A DNA stretch of 64,000 bases from Shewanella halifaxensis HAW-EB4 (GCF_000019185.1 NC_010334.1:4650001-4714000), one strand, 5' to 3'; counted from the stretch's first letter, positions 8,848-18,323 are shown. Numbers and translations: made by a program. Notes: generated by a model from the letters alone, not told the origin.

Positions 8848-9897
8848 TTAGTTTTCTTCAGAGAACAGGTCGCCGCCATGCATATCGATCATCTCTAAAG
8901 CTCTACCGCCACCGCGTGCAACACAAGTTAATGGATCATCAGCGATCATCACTGGAATGCCCGTCTCTTGCATTAGCAATCTGTCTAGGTCACGAATAAG
9001 TGCACCACCACCGGTCAATACCATACCGCGCTCTGAAATATCAGATGCCAATTCTGGTGGAGACTGCTCTAGGGCAACCATGACCGCACTCACAATGCCC
9101 GATAGCGGCTCTTGTAGGGCTTCTAGAATTTCATTACTGTTCAAGGTAAAGCTACGTGGTACACCTTCTGCAAGGTTACGACCGCGAACTTCAATCTCTA
9201 GTACTTCATCGCCTGGGTAGGCTGTACCGATTGTGTGCTTGATGCGTTCAGCCGTTGCTTCACCAATTAGGCTACCGTAGTTACGACGTACATAGTTGAT
9301 GATGGCATCATCAAACTTGTCACCACCGATGCGAACAGATGATGAGTAGACCACGCCATTTAGCGAGATAATAGCCACTTCTGTAGTACCACCACCGATA
9401 TCGACAACCATAGAACCGGTTGCTTCAGAAACGGGTAGACCAGCACCGATTGCAGCCGCCATAGGCTCTTCAATCAAATACACTTCACGTGCACCCGCGC
9501 CCATTGCTGATTCACGAATCGCACGGCGTTCAACTTGCGTTGCGCCAACTGGCACACACACTAGAACGCGAGGGCTTGGACGGAACACACTGTTGTTATG
9601 AACTTGCTTGATAAAATGCTGTAGCATTTTTTCTGTGACATAAAAATCGGCGATAACACCGTCTTTCATTGGACGAATTGCTTGAATGTTTCCAGGAGTA
9701 CGACCTAGCATCTGCTTAGCTTCAGTACCGACGGCCGCAACCGACTTCTGACCCGAACCGCTTCGCTCTCCACGAATCGCAACTACTGACGGTTCGTTTA
9801 GCACTATGCCTTCTTCACGGACATAAATTAGTGTATTTGCTGTACCCAAATCGATCGAAAGATCATTAGAAAAAATGCCGCGTAGCTTCTTGAACAT
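8848..9897 (-). CDS. mreB: Rod shape-determining protein MreB (actin-like)
   Basis: A 349-residue bacterial actin that polymerises under the inner membrane and guides the elongation machinery. Nucleotide-binding motifs of the actin/Hsp70 fold are visible: SIDLGTANTLIYV near residue 15, VDIGGGTTEVAII near 165 and LTGGGALIRDL near 295. The hydrophobic N terminus (MFKKLRGIFSNDL) fits membrane binding. It is the first gene of mreBCD-maf-rng-yhdP. The 172 bases upstream, to mshQ, should hold its promoter. Confidence 0.98.
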   Translation of the reverse strand: MFKKLRGIFSNDLSIDLGTANTLIYVREEGIVLNEPSVVAIRGERSGSGQKSVAAVGTEAKQMLGRTPGNIQAIRPMKDGVIADFYVTEKMLQHFIKQVHNNSVFRPSPRVLVCVPVGATQVERRAIRESAMGAGAREVYLIEEPMAAAIGAGLPVSEATGSMVVDIGGGTTEVAIISLNGVVYSSSVRIGGDKFDDAIINYVRRNYGSLIGEATAERIKHTIGTAYPGDEVLEIEVRGRNLAEGVPRSFTLNSNEILEALQEPLSGIVSAVMVALEQSPPELASDISERGMVLTGGGALIRDLDRLLMQETGIPVMIADDPLTCVARGGGRALEMIDMHGGDLFSEEN

Positions 9898-10069
9898 GTA
9901 ACCAGCCTGTCTCAGTGGAGTCGTAGAAAAAAGAAATCAGGTAACTTTATCATGCTTCTTAAAATCCACAAGACCGCAGAGGTTAACAATTGCTAATGAA
10001 ACTGTATTTTTTGCGATATAACCGCGAAAGAGCGAGTCAATAACTTGTCTCGCCCTCAATTACTGACAT

Positions 10070-13000
10070 TTAATTAACTTCTCGCCAGTAAATAATACGA
10101 TCATGGCCGCGATAGGTGCCAAAATAGGCTGTCGCTCGCGGATCTTGCAGGCCTGTATTACCATCATAATTCCAATACCACTGTAGCCATTTGTCGACAT
10201 GTTGTTGCAAGCCCACTTCACCATCGCTATGAGGTGCAGGAAAATAGATAAAGCTGTTACCTAAACCTATAGCTCCCGCTTTTCCTGACCCGCCAGTTTG
10301 GGTAAAACCTTGCACCGCTTCAAGCCCCACATCAGGCTTTAAATTCAAGCCCACATCTGCCGATTCCGTCGCGCTAGTTGTATCAAAAACCGAGCAGCTA
10401 TCGCTAGTATTGGTGACCCACTTGCCTGCGGCATTCACATATTGAGTGCTGACCTCAAGGCGTAGCTCTTCAGATGATGGGCCATAGGCGTTTTGCATCG
10501 CAAGTCGACCGTAACGCATAACAAAACCATCGCCTTTAGCAATATCATCAAAGTTAAAGCCGATACAGGCGCCAGAGGCCGAGTCTTGGTAACAGATGGC
10601 GTCTATATCGGTGACATCGGTCTTAGAAAGATCTAGATCAAACTGCGCATTAAACGGTACCGCCAATGAAGCCGTACGGGCGTAATGTAGCAGTGTTCCT
10701 GTTAAGTAAGCCCTTTGAACTGTGTTGTTTTGGTCTATCGGATAGTATTCAACTTTCTCCGATATTGGCGAACCATCCAAAATCTGTAGTGCATCGCCAT
10801 TGACGGACGTTGCACCAGAGGTATCGCTGTAACTTCGATTGTTCCATTGATTACCATGATAGCGCCACCAGTCGCCAATTTGATAATTATTGGTGTTCGC
10901 CCCACTCTTACTCTTACCGGTAATCGACAAGGTAGGCTCTTTACCCGTTAAGAAGCCAAACGGCTGCCCCATATAGGTGAAGCTACCACACTGAGCTTCA
11001 AGGCTAGGGGTATTGCCTGTCACGGTTAAATAGTAAGGAGAGAAGCGACCAAAGGTTTCACTGCTTGAATTTGCCTCGGCAATCGTTGCGCCTAGGTAAT
11101 TGACTTCACCATCCAGCATTATGCTTATCGCGCCAACCTCAGAATAGCTCTGATTGGTCACTTTCAATGGTGCGCTATTGGTCTTGCTAAAGTTAAGCTG
11201 TGTTAGTCCTAAGCCTCCGAGGCCACCATCTTTTTCATCGCCGTTAGTGATTAATGGCGCTTGTAGCACAGGCTTAATTTTTAAGTCTGAAAATTGGAAA
11301 TTCTTAAGTGCTGGACGATCTTTATAAGACGTCCCATCATCGACGCCACATACCGCCTTCACGTTCATCTTAAAGTCATCACCGGCCTTAGCAAACAGGT
11401 CACAACTTGCCCCGCTGCATCCATTACGGCCTGAATCATTGAAGAAGTGGAAGCCGTCGGGTTTAGAGACAAACTGCTCACTATGCTCAAGCACCAAGGT
11501 CTCGCTAGTGCTACCATCAGGAGAGCTAATTGTTTCTGTGAGTGTTGCAGCAAGCTCGACCTTACCCGCTTCAGGGTAATTCACATTAAGCAGCGCCTTA
11601 CCGTTGGCATCAAAATGCACTTGCAGCTCTTGGCTTGCCCCGCCTGCGATCTCTTTACTTGCTGTTGGGGCATTGAGGCTGTTAATGGTCAGCTTGGCCG
11701 CTTCATTTATCCCTGCAGCATCGGGTGTAATGTAATTAAACGCCATTGAAATCGGCTTTGTTTTGTTGGCAAATAACGGTACACACTGCTGAGTGGTTTG
11801 ATCTTTTTTAACCGCAAACAGCTCAAAGTTATTGGAGTTTTTACAGGCGGTAGAGTCATCTATATTAAAGTAGATGCCGCTATCTTCAAAATTCAATTGG
11901 CATTGACTGTTGACGACAAAAGCGCCATCGATATAACAGCTGTAGTTAGCCGTCGGCAAGGTCGAGCTTAATCCGAGTGTGACCAAGCCTCCCTCAGGAT
12001 GCCATAGCTCTGTTGTTGTGTTACCAGTAAAGGTTGTACGAGTATAATTTGTGTTGTTCTTGGTTAACGTCACCGAGGCGGGATCGCTTAGTAAAGATGT
12101 ACAATCAGTATTAGCACAGGCCTGAATAGTGATTGATTTAGCGGCGCAGCTGAGCGCCCCGGAATTAAAATTAATCTGGTAATGGTTAACCGCAGGCGGC
12201 TCTGGTGCATACTCAAAGGCAAAGTAACCGATACTTTCAGCGAGGTGACGGCGCTCACCGTCTGTATGTTGATATTCATCGATTGCAAAGCTGACCTGAT
12301 TGTTAAAGCTATCTTTAGTGCAACGTCTTACCCAGCCGCCATCGCCACCACGACGTTGATTTTTATTGGCGATGGTTAAAGGCTGCGCAGAATAGGTTTG
12401 CTGATAGTTGTTATTAAAAGCACACTGCTGGCTCAGTGTTCGAACTGAACTTCCGTTGCCATAATTTAAGCCATTAGCAAACTCGTATTTTAGGTTCTCA
12501 CCATTGACCGTCATGACGCCCTGGCCAACACCCGCAACAAAGCCTAAAAGTTCTGGGTGTGTGATCACAGAGCTCATTTCAGAACCTTCAATTGCAATAT
12601 CAAATTGTGAACCATCAGCATCGACATTATTAATCACTGTTGTGATAAAGCGGTTGTTATTATGAGTCAATGTCTGACCAATCATGGCAGGCTGAATACC
12701 AAAATCATGCTCAAATTCGATACTCTCATAGCCTCGACCTGAGCTTGGCAAGTTTTTACCTTGGTACAACTCGGTCGATATCGATCCAGCCTGCAAGGCT
12801 TTGCCTCTCTCAAGGAAGCGATAACCTGGCTCCATGACAAAGTAATCCACTTTATCCATCTTTTTGTCCAGAACTTGCGAACTTCCTGAGTTCAGCTGCT
12901 TAATTGAAGCATTACTCGAACTAAGGCTATCGACTCTTACTGTAGAGGAGTGGTCACCATTGGCATCTGCACCATCAATCGTCGGCATAACCATAATGAC

Positions 13001-14491
13001 TGGTGGAGCTGCGTAGGTATTGTCAAAGCTAATAGTGGCCTTACCATTAGCATCGAGCTCCACGCGGCCAAACTCAAACTGTGGCGCCGGACAGGTTAAT
13101 AGGTTATCAGCAGGAACAATCTCAAAGCGATTTGAAGAGGGTGTTTGCCAATACAATCTAAAGGCTTCTGACCCAAAGGCCTCATGAAATCTCAGTTCAA
13201 TAGTATGCGCCCCTTGTTCAAGCGATACCTTGCCCTGATACCGTGTGCAATTACATGTGCCATGGGCGCCATAAAATCCGGTAATGACTTCACCATCTAT
13301 CAATAACTCAATCGCATCATCGCCATCGATAGCAAAGGTATACTCACCCGTTTCAGGCGCGTCAATGTAACCTTCGAATATACCTAAATACTGGTCTTGG
13401 TCGGCTGCTGCATTTGAATGGGGATTAATGCCATTACCTTTCTGATTTAAATTTGTCTCAATCGACTCGCCGATCTGATAGCGAGTTTTCTTTACTTCAT
13501 CAATTAGATCTTCAAAATCATCGTGATCTTCAGGACTATCACCGTCATCATCCCAACTTTCAGCATCGTAAGTACGATAAGTTAAGCCTTGGATGTTATT
13601 TTGCTCGGCAGGGCATTGGGGAATGACTGGAGGGTTAGGCAGATCCAAGTCACAGTTAGGAACTAAGTCGATCAAGTAGGCACGATCATCAAACTGTACC
13701 CAGCCGTCGTCATCAATCGCAATATAATCAGAAGTGACAGCTCCCTCGACTCTAGCTTCTTCACTAAAAATAAGTCGACCTTCGGAAACAATATGACCAC
13801 GAAGATAAGAGTCTTCAGCCAAATCTATGTCTGAATAACCATACAGCATGAAGAACTCTGAACGATATGGCAGCATGCTGTTGTACTGAACAAAGTGATT
13901 TTTGACAAAGAAGCTAACGGTTCCACTAGTAGGAAATCTAACCGTCACCCCCTCAGCTATTTGTAAGTTTTCAATCCAGTATTGGCCGGGCGCTAACTCT
14001 AATATGCCATCTTGAATATTTAACTGCTTAATCCGATAGATACCGGTATCACTATTCGTAAATTTAACCGTGTGATAGTAAAAGTGAGAGTTAATATTCG
14101 AGTACTCTCCCTCGGGTACCTCTATCACATAATTAACGGCATCCGATGGCCCTAAATTTTTATTGCTAGTTGAAGCACATTGCGCAAAAGGGAACCTGTC
14201 ACTCGGTAATCTTGCAGTAAAATTACCCGCCTTACATTTTTTTGAATTCCCATTAGCGGGAACACAAGCTGACCTAGTGGAATCGGTAACTGAATAAGAA
14301 GGCAGTCTGCCGTTATTCGGGGCGTCAAACAATTTAGATCCACTGTGAAATCGTATTTGCCCTGAGCTAGAGTAGGAGTTAACCCCCTCTTTAAAAGTTT
14401 GCGTCCAATCGGCCGCCATTGCACTTCCTGCAAATAATACAGATACAAATATCAATAGGAAAAATTGGATTGAACGTACCATTTTAATCAC
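10070..14491 (-). CDS. mshQ: MshQ-like large exported MSHA-associated protein with PA14 and lectin-like domains
   Basis: A 1473-residue exported protein at the end of the msh operon. A signal peptide ends near AGSAMA/ADW (about residue 27). A polymer-like region (about 120–280) precedes a PA14-type module (about 300–465: EGYIDAPETGEYTFAIDGDD, IELRFHEAFG). Next is a beta region resembling the H-type lectin or cadherin-like pattern (about 470–560), then a long C-terminal MshQ/DUF6701-type region with many cysteines. PA14 modules in other adhesins bind glycans, so a surface or pilus-tip adhesin role is an inference. The gene overlaps mshP by 8 bases. Methionine 4 could be the true start because codon 1 is GTG. 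Confidence 0.85.
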   Translation of the reverse strand: MIKMVRSIQFFLLIFVSVLFAGSAMAADWTQTFKEGVNSYSSSGQIRFHSGSKLFDAPNNGRLPSYSVTDSTRSACVPANGNSKKCKAGNFTARLPSDRFPFAQCASTSNKNLGPSDAVNYVIEVPEGEYSNINSHFYYHTVKFTNSDTGIYRIKQLNIQDGILELAPGQYWIENLQIAEGVTVRFPTSGTVSFFVKNHFVQYNSMLPYRSEFFMLYGYSDIDLAEDSYLRGHIVSEGRLIFSEEARVEGAVTSDYIAIDDDGWVQFDDRAYLIDLVPNCDLDLPNPPVIPQCPAEQNNIQGLTYRTYDAESWDDDGDSPEDHDDFEDLIDEVKKTRYQIGESIETNLNQKGNGINPHSNAAADQDQYLGIFEGYIDAPETGEYTFAIDGDDAIELLIDGEVITGFYGAHGTCNCTRYQGKVSLEQGAHTIELRFHEAFGSEAFRLYWQTPSSNRFEIVPADNLLTCPAPQFEFGRVELDANGKATISFDNTYAAPPVIMVMPTIDGADANGDHSSTVRVDSLSSSNASIKQLNSGSSQVLDKKMDKVDYFVMEPGYRFLERGKALQAGSISTELYQGKNLPSSGRGYESIEFEHDFGIQPAMIGQTLTHNNNRFITTVINNVDADGSQFDIAIEGSEMSSVITHPELLGFVAGVGQGVMTVNGENLKYEFANGLNYGNGSSVRTLSQQCAFNNNYQQTYSAQPLTIANKNQRRGGDGGWVRRCTKDSFNNQVSFAIDEYQHTDGERRHLAESIGYFAFEYAPEPPAVNHYQINFNSGALSCAAKSITIQACANTDCTSLLSDPASVTLTKNNTNYTRTTFTGNTTTELWHPEGGLVTLGLSSTLPTANYSCYIDGAFVVNSQCQLNFEDSGIYFNIDDSTACKNSNNFELFAVKKDQTTQQCVPLFANKTKPISMAFNYITPDAAGINEAAKLTINSLNAPTASKEIAGGASQELQVHFDANGKALLNVNYPEAGKVELAATLTETISSPDGSTSETLVLEHSEQFVSKPDGFHFFNDSGRNGCSGASCDLFAKAGDDFKMNVKAVCGVDDGTSYKDRPALKNFQFSDLKIKPVLQAPLITNGDEKDGGLGGLGLTQLNFSKTNSAPLKVTNQSYSEVGAISIMLDGEVNYLGATIAEANSSSETFGRFSPYYLTVTGNTPSLEAQCGSFTYMGQPFGFLTGKEPTLSITGKSKSGANTNNYQIGDWWRYHGNQWNNRSYSDTSGATSVNGDALQILDGSPISEKVEYYPIDQNNTVQRAYLTGTLLHYARTASLAVPFNAQFDLDLSKTDVTDIDAICYQDSASGACIGFNFDDIAKGDGFVMRYGRLAMQNAYGPSSEELRLEVSTQYVNAAGKWVTNTSDSCSVFDTTSATESADVGLNLKPDVGLEAVQGFTQTGGSGKAGAIGLGNSFIYFPAPHSDGEVGLQQHVDKWLQWYWNYDGNTGLQDPRATAYFGTYRGHDRIIYWREVN

Positions 14492-15050
14492 GGGCTTCGA
14501 CCTCCACCTGACGGCTCACTCGAATACAGCTGGCATCGCTATCACGACCGGAATCACATTGGCCTGTACTACAGGTTGCGGTGCTGGTAATCAAATATTG
14601 GGTCATCTCATTTTGTGATGAATTAGTTGTTGCGGTTGTTGCAGAGCAAGTCATCAGCACTTCGCAGCCATGAAAACCGACAAGACCAGTTTCATTTCCG
14701 ATATTCCAAGGAGTATTCCAAGGTGGCAGAGTATTACAACTGCCGCTGCTGCCATCGACAGGAAACAGAGTCGCTAAGGCGCGATCCGCACCGCTATTTG
14801 CTACCGCAAAGGCGCGAGTGCCCCAAACCTCTATGCTGATCTCTTGATCGGCATCATCCAATACATTAATCAGTGTCGCTGCCAACAGAAACATCACCGT
14901 GATGATGAATACACCGATTATCAAGGCGCTACCGCGCTGCCCAGAGCTCATACTAGAGCCTGAGTTCATAGAGCCTGAGCTCATAGACCCCAAAGCTTTC
15001 AGAGAGACACGGTTGCGGCTAGAGAGGAATCGCATGCTGTTATGGAACAT
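14484..15050 (-). CDS. mshP: MSHA biogenesis protein MshP
   Basis: A 188-residue membrane protein of the PilX/MshP type, probably a minor pilin-like component. A Ser/Gly/Met-rich N terminus (SMSSGSMNSGSSMSSGQ, about residues 22–38) precedes one hydrophobic segment, GSALIIGVFIITVMFLLAA (about 40–60). The periplasmic remainder has several cysteines. The serine-rich head is unusual for the family, and methionine 6 or later ATGs could be the real start. It overlaps mshO by 11 bases and mshQ by 8 bases. Confidence 0.85.
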   Translation of the reverse strand: MFHNSMRFLSSRNRVSLKALGSMSSGSMNSGSSMSSGQRGSALIIGVFIITVMFLLAATLINVLDDADQEISIEVWGTRAFAVANSGADRALATLFPVDGSSGSCNTLPPWNTPWNIGNETGLVGFHGCEVLMTCSATTATTNSSQNEMTQYLITSTATCSTGQCDSGRDSDASCIRVSRQVEVEARD

Positions 15051-15924
15051 TAATCACCTGCACTTGATGATGATATTGAAACGTTTGCCCTTGCACATCA
15101 AACAACGGACTCAGATGCACCATGGCATTGTTGCGTAGCGTCCCCGGGGTATACGCAATAGGGCTATTGTTACCTATAGTATTGACGATATTTTCGGCCA
15201 TCAACACTCCCGTGCCCATATCATTAGGTGCTGGCTGTAAATTGGGGTGATTAAAGCCGTAGCCCGCGTAACGCTTTAATAAACTCAGCTCTGGAGTTAC
15301 TCGCTCGAAACAGAAACTCACCGCATCTTGAACACCAAAGTAACGCTGCCGTGGAGAGGCGGCATCGAAACGAACGGCTCGGCCAAAATCGATACTAAGA
15401 TCATTGGTGCTATTCGCTGTAATTGACTTGATACTAAATAACTTGCCCTGCGAGCCAGTTGTTGAGGTATAAACATCGGTTGCTGACAGTGGATAAATCA
15501 GCAAAAATTGATCCGCGTTTAAAGGCGCGCTGGCACTGGATTGCATCGCAGTGCCACTACTAGCAGCAGAGGCTGGCGCGATAGGCATATCGATATAAGA
15601 CGCGCTAGAGATAATCGGCATCATCTCGATACATTGCCAAGCACCATCACCACTATCGCGGACACGAATACTGTTTGGCGCGGCGTTACGGATCTCTCGG
15701 GTCATGCGCTCGATAGCGAAACGGCTCTGACTCATCACTTGGTCGACCGAAGTGGCGTTGATAAAAATGCGAGTGCCAAAAAGCAGAAAGCTACTGACTC
15801 CAAGCACTAACACACCTAAGATAATCACCACTGTGATCATCTCCACCAAGGTGAAGCCGCGGCTTCTAAGCTGTTTCAGTTTGCTTAATTGCAACCTCGA
15901 AGCTGGACGTATTAACGATTGCAT
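15040..15924 (-). CDS. mshO: MSHA biogenesis protein MshO (pseudopilin-like)
   Basis: A 294-residue prepilin-like protein. A type IV leader, SRGFTLVEMITVVIILGVL (about residues 20–40), carries the Gly/Phe cleavage point and Glu at mature position 5. The long C-terminal domain resembles PulJ/GspJ minor pseudopilins. It probably belongs to the initiating tip complex of the pilus with MshC, MshD and MshP. The ATG has GGAG upstream at suitable spacing and abuts the mshD stop. Confidence 0.88.
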   Translation of the reverse strand: MQSLIRPASRLQLSKLKQLRSRGFTLVEMITVVIILGVLVLGVSSFLLFGTRIFINATSVDQVMSQSRFAIERMTREIRNAAPNSIRVRDSGDGAWQCIEMMPIISSASYIDMPIAPASAASSGTAMQSSASAPLNADQFLLIYPLSATDVYTSTTGSQGKLFSIKSITANSTNDLSIDFGRAVRFDAASPRQRYFGVQDAVSFCFERVTPELSLLKRYAGYGFNHPNLQPAPNDMGTGVLMAENIVNTIGNNSPIAYTPGTLRNNAMVHLSPLFDVQGQTFQYHHQVQVINVP

Positions 15925-16499
15925 TAATAGTTGCTCCTGATCGCATTGAAAGTCATCACCTCGCCATTGGGCGTGGTGACATTGATAGTAATAAGCTTAG
16001 TATTTAGGCTAGGTAAATTGTTATATGTCACTTCAACATTAAGGCCATAATTCACATAACGCTGAGCATAGGTTTCGCTACTGTCAAGCATAAGACTGTT
16101 AATATTAAGTCCATTGTAATCATCGACATCGTTATAGTTATTACGATTCTCCGTCACGCCAGCAACGGTATCGGGGCCTAATTTACTAGGTGAGGTGCAA
16201 GGTAAACCAGCTGGCAAGCCTAACGCTAGATTTTCTGGCGCACCGCAAGCCGGAACGCCGCCATTGGCGTTGGTATTTTGATCATAACGCTTACCCCAAA
16301 TCTCGTTCAAAATAGAGTGGGCAAGTTCTGCAGTCCGCACTCGATGCAGGGTATCGGCAGCTCTTTCCGCTTGAGGGAATAGCATGGTACTCAGCAGCAC
16401 GAAGGCGATACTGATCACCACCATACCCACGACTAATTCAATTAAGGTAAAAGCCTTTTGAGTTTGCCGTTTTATTGCTGAAAATCTATTGCCCATCAT
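15924..16499 (-). CDS. mshD: MSHA minor pilin MshD
   Basis: A 191-residue minor pilin. The prepilin leader QKAFTLIELVVGMVVISIAF has Ala at the −1 cleavage position instead of the usual Gly, followed by Phe and Glu5. It is followed by a globular domain in the size range of PulI/MshD proteins. It overlaps mshC by 14 bases, so it is probably translated with it. The start could be either of two adjacent ATGs. Confidence 0.88.
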   Translation of the reverse strand: MMGNRFSAIKRQTQKAFTLIELVVGMVVISIAFVLLSTMLFPQAERAADTLHRVRTAELAHSILNEIWGKRYDQNTNANGGVPACGAPENLALGLPAGLPCTSPSKLGPDTVAGVTENRNNYNDVDDYNGLNINSLMLDSSETYAQRYVNYGLNVEVTYNNLPSLNTKLITINVTTPNGEVMTFNAIRSNY

Positions 16500-16974
16500 G
16501 GATATAACCTTCAGATTCTATCGCAAGAGATAGCGTTTCATCGGCAATGACACTGATGCAATTACCACTGCAACGAGCACCATTTATTATGGGGACACCC
16601 AGAGCATTAAACTCGATATTAAAGGTGCTCGCGCCGCCATTGAGCAGGGCGAGGCTCGCGCCGCCTTGAAACGCTTGCGGCGCATCGGTGCGCACGAGTG
16701 TGCCAGTGCAAGCACCACTAAAGCGACCATTATAGCGCGAGACTTGATAATTGGTGTCAGTTACCGACAGACGGTAACAGCGATCTTGATTATTCATCGC
16801 CATGATCTGCACCTTACGCAGTTCACTAATAAACTCATCTCGCAGGGTAAAGGCGCTGTAACTTGAAGAGGTAAGCAAGCGAGGAACAACCACCACAGCA
16901 AGAATGGCAATAAGGATAATGGTGGTCACCAGCTCCACTAATGTAAAGCCGGCGTGTCGCTGCGCTCTATGCAT
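16486..16974 (-). CDS. mshC: MSHA minor pilin MshC
   Basis: A 162-residue GspH/FimT-like minor pilin. The short leader ends HAGFTLVELVTTIILIAILA (about residues 8–27), with the expected Gly/Phe site and Glu5. Paired cysteines (DRCYRLS, SGACTGT, ARCSGNC) suggest disulfides in the head domain. It is the first gene after the terminator and heptamer repeat that separate it from mshA, so the minor-pilin genes mshC-D-O-P-Q may depend on read-through or a separate promoter. Confidence 0.9.
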   Translation of the reverse strand: MHRAQRHAGFTLVELVTTIILIAILAVVVVPRLLTSSSYSAFTLRDEFISELRKVQIMAMNNQDRCYRLSVTDTNYQVSRYNGRFSGACTGTLVRTDAPQAFQGGASLALLNGGASTFNIEFNALGVPIINGARCSGNCISVIADETLSLAIESEGYIHDGQ

Positions 16975-17028
16975 TGTCAGTCCTGATTGATGAGCTTAGG
17001 TTCTAGGAGCTAGGCCTGAGTATTAGCA

Positions 17029-17070
17029 GGTTCTAGGTTCTAGGTTCTAGGTTCTAGGTTCTAGGTTCTG
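17029..17070. repeat. Heptanucleotide tandem repeat (GGTTCTA)n between mshA and mshC
   Basis: Five complete GGTTCTA units and a sixth missing only its last base run head to tail from 17029. A degenerate relative (AGGTTCTAGGAGCTAGG) lies 30 bases to the left. The array is in the 209-base non-coding gap between the second mshA and mshC. A 7-bp unit of this copy number can gain or lose units by replication slippage. Confidence 0.9.
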
Positions 17071-17142
17071 CAAATTCTAAAACTAATTTTCCAACAGTTT
17101 AATAATTATGGCAAATAAAGCCACCATTAACGCCCCAGATAC

Positions 17143-17170
17143 AAAAAAGGCCTGCGAGGCAGGCCTTTTT
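17143..17170 (-). terminator. Intrinsic terminator after the mshA pair
   Basis: On the minus strand AAGGCCTGC, a CTC loop and GCAGGCCTT are followed by a run of Ts. It lies 14 bases past the stop of the downstream mshA and would limit read-through into mshC. This is consistent with much higher expression of the major pilin than of the minor pilins. Confidence 0.88.
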
Positions 17171-17183
17171 CACTCAGATAACT

Positions 17184-17669
17184 TTAACACTGATCAGCAG
17201 TAGGCATTGCGCCATATACTGGTGGCGTTGATGCATCTTTAGCTTCAGTGTACTCAAATTTACACTCAGCAGGTGCGTCAACAGGAGATATTTCAACAGA
17301 AGCAGCAGCATTGCCAGTTGCAGCTGTTTCAACAAACTTCCAATCAGCTGCACTGATTTCTAGTGCTTTCACAAGCTGGTCTTTAGTTGCTTGAACATAA
17401 CCATATTGTAAAGTTACGTCGCCAACCACTGGAAGAGGATCTGTTGTATCGGTAGCTGCTTTCTTTTCAAAACCGCCGATTGCCGCTTTCGAGTAATAAA
17501 GAGAGTTAGCTCCTTGAATAGCCCCTTTCACACCTTGAAGAGTCGATAAACGAGCATCGCCTTGCAGGTTGATAAACTTAGGTGCGGCCGTAACCGCCAA
17601 AATACCTAGGATGATAATCACAACCACTAATTCGATTAGGGTAAAACCATTTTGCTTTTGCATTTTCAT
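17184..17669 (-). CDS. mshA: MSHA major pilin-like protein, second copy
   Basis: A 161-residue type IVa pilin. The leader MKMQKQNG is followed by FTLIELVVVIIILGILAVTA (Phe1, Glu5), the N-terminal helix used for assembly. The first ~55 residues are nearly identical to the neighbouring paralog at 17690–18205, and the head domain then diverges strongly. Two cysteines near the C terminus (PAECKFEY and ADQC) probably close the disulfide-bonded D-region. The start is ATG at 17669 with AAGAG upstream; the third codon, also ATG, is possible. It lies 20 bases downstream of the first copy with no terminator between them. Confidence 0.9.
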   Translation of the reverse strand: MKMQKQNGFTLIELVVVIIILGILAVTAAPKFINLQGDARLSTLQGVKGAIQGANSLYYSKAAIGGFEKKAATDTTDPLPVVGDVTLQYGYVQATKDQLVKALEISAADWKFVETAATGNAAASVEISPVDAPAECKFEYTEAKDASTPPVYGAMPTADQC

Positions 17670-17689
17670 TTACTCTTAAACAGGTCCGA

Positions 17690-18205
17690 TTAACAGCCAG
17701 TATCTACAATTGTGTACGTAGGGGTAGTTGTAGATGTCGCTTCTTTATATGTCAATTGACATGTTTTACTATCATTCGGAGCACCACGTTGATAGATAAC
17801 CATTGTTGCGCCAGCACCTGGAGTTCCAGCCTCTGCGACAATCCAATCTTCAGTGCTATCAGCAGGAATCCCCACTTCAGCAACAAAGCTTGCATCAACA
17901 GCAAGTTCAAATGCAGCCTCTTCAGCGGTCATATAACCATAAGTTGTTGGAACCTCAATTTTATCCGTATCTGTACCGATATTAACATCCACAGGGCCAG
18001 CCTTAGCTTCATCACCAGCTAGAGCCGCTTTTGCGAACACTAGGCCGTTAGCGCCTTGAATGGCACCTTTAACACCTTGAAGCGCTGATGCACGGGCATC
18101 ACTCTGTAGGTTGATAAATTTAGGCGCTGCAGTCACTGCCAAAATACCCAAAATAATAATCACTACCACTAATTCGATTAGTGTAAAACCATTTTGCTTT
18201 TGCAT
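17690..18205 (-). CDS. mshA: MSHA major pilin MshA, first copy
   Basis: A 171-residue type IVa pilin and structural subunit of the MSHA fibre. The leader is MQKQNG, then FTLIELVVVIIILGILAVTA with Glu5. A long acidic head follows, with a C-terminal cysteine pair (KTCQLTY, DTGC). I placed the start at ATG 18205, preceded by GAGG at 8 bases. A GTG 18 bases further upstream overlaps that ribosome site and is unlikely. Being first in the pair with a strong ribosome site, it is the likelier main pilin. A 118-base gap to mshB should hold a promoter. Confidence 0.92.
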   Translation of the reverse strand: MQKQNGFTLIELVVVIIILGILAVTAAPKFINLQSDARASALQGVKGAIQGANGLVFAKAALAGDEAKAGPVDVNIGTDTDKIEVPTTYGYMTAEEAAFELAVDASFVAEVGIPADSTEDWIVAEAGTPGAGATMVIYQRGAPNDSKTCQLTYKEATSTTTPTYTIVDTGC

Positions 18206-18323
18206 AGAAATATCCTCAATCACATATCAAATACAGCGGACGGCTAATACCTGTCAGCTGTAAACTATTAACTTTTGCTATTAACGTCTTCACTAAGAGC
18301 TACTAAATAGTAGTTAAGTTAGT

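Noticed and set aside
14152..14448. Minus-strand ORFs inside mshQ, and similar overlapping ORFs inside yhdP and the other large genes
   Set aside because: They lie in alternative frames of well-supported genes, have no family features and lack ribosome-binding sites.
17029..17070. CRISPR-like reading of the GGTTCTA array
   Set aside because: Units are 7 bases, head to tail with no unique spacers, and no cas gene is present.
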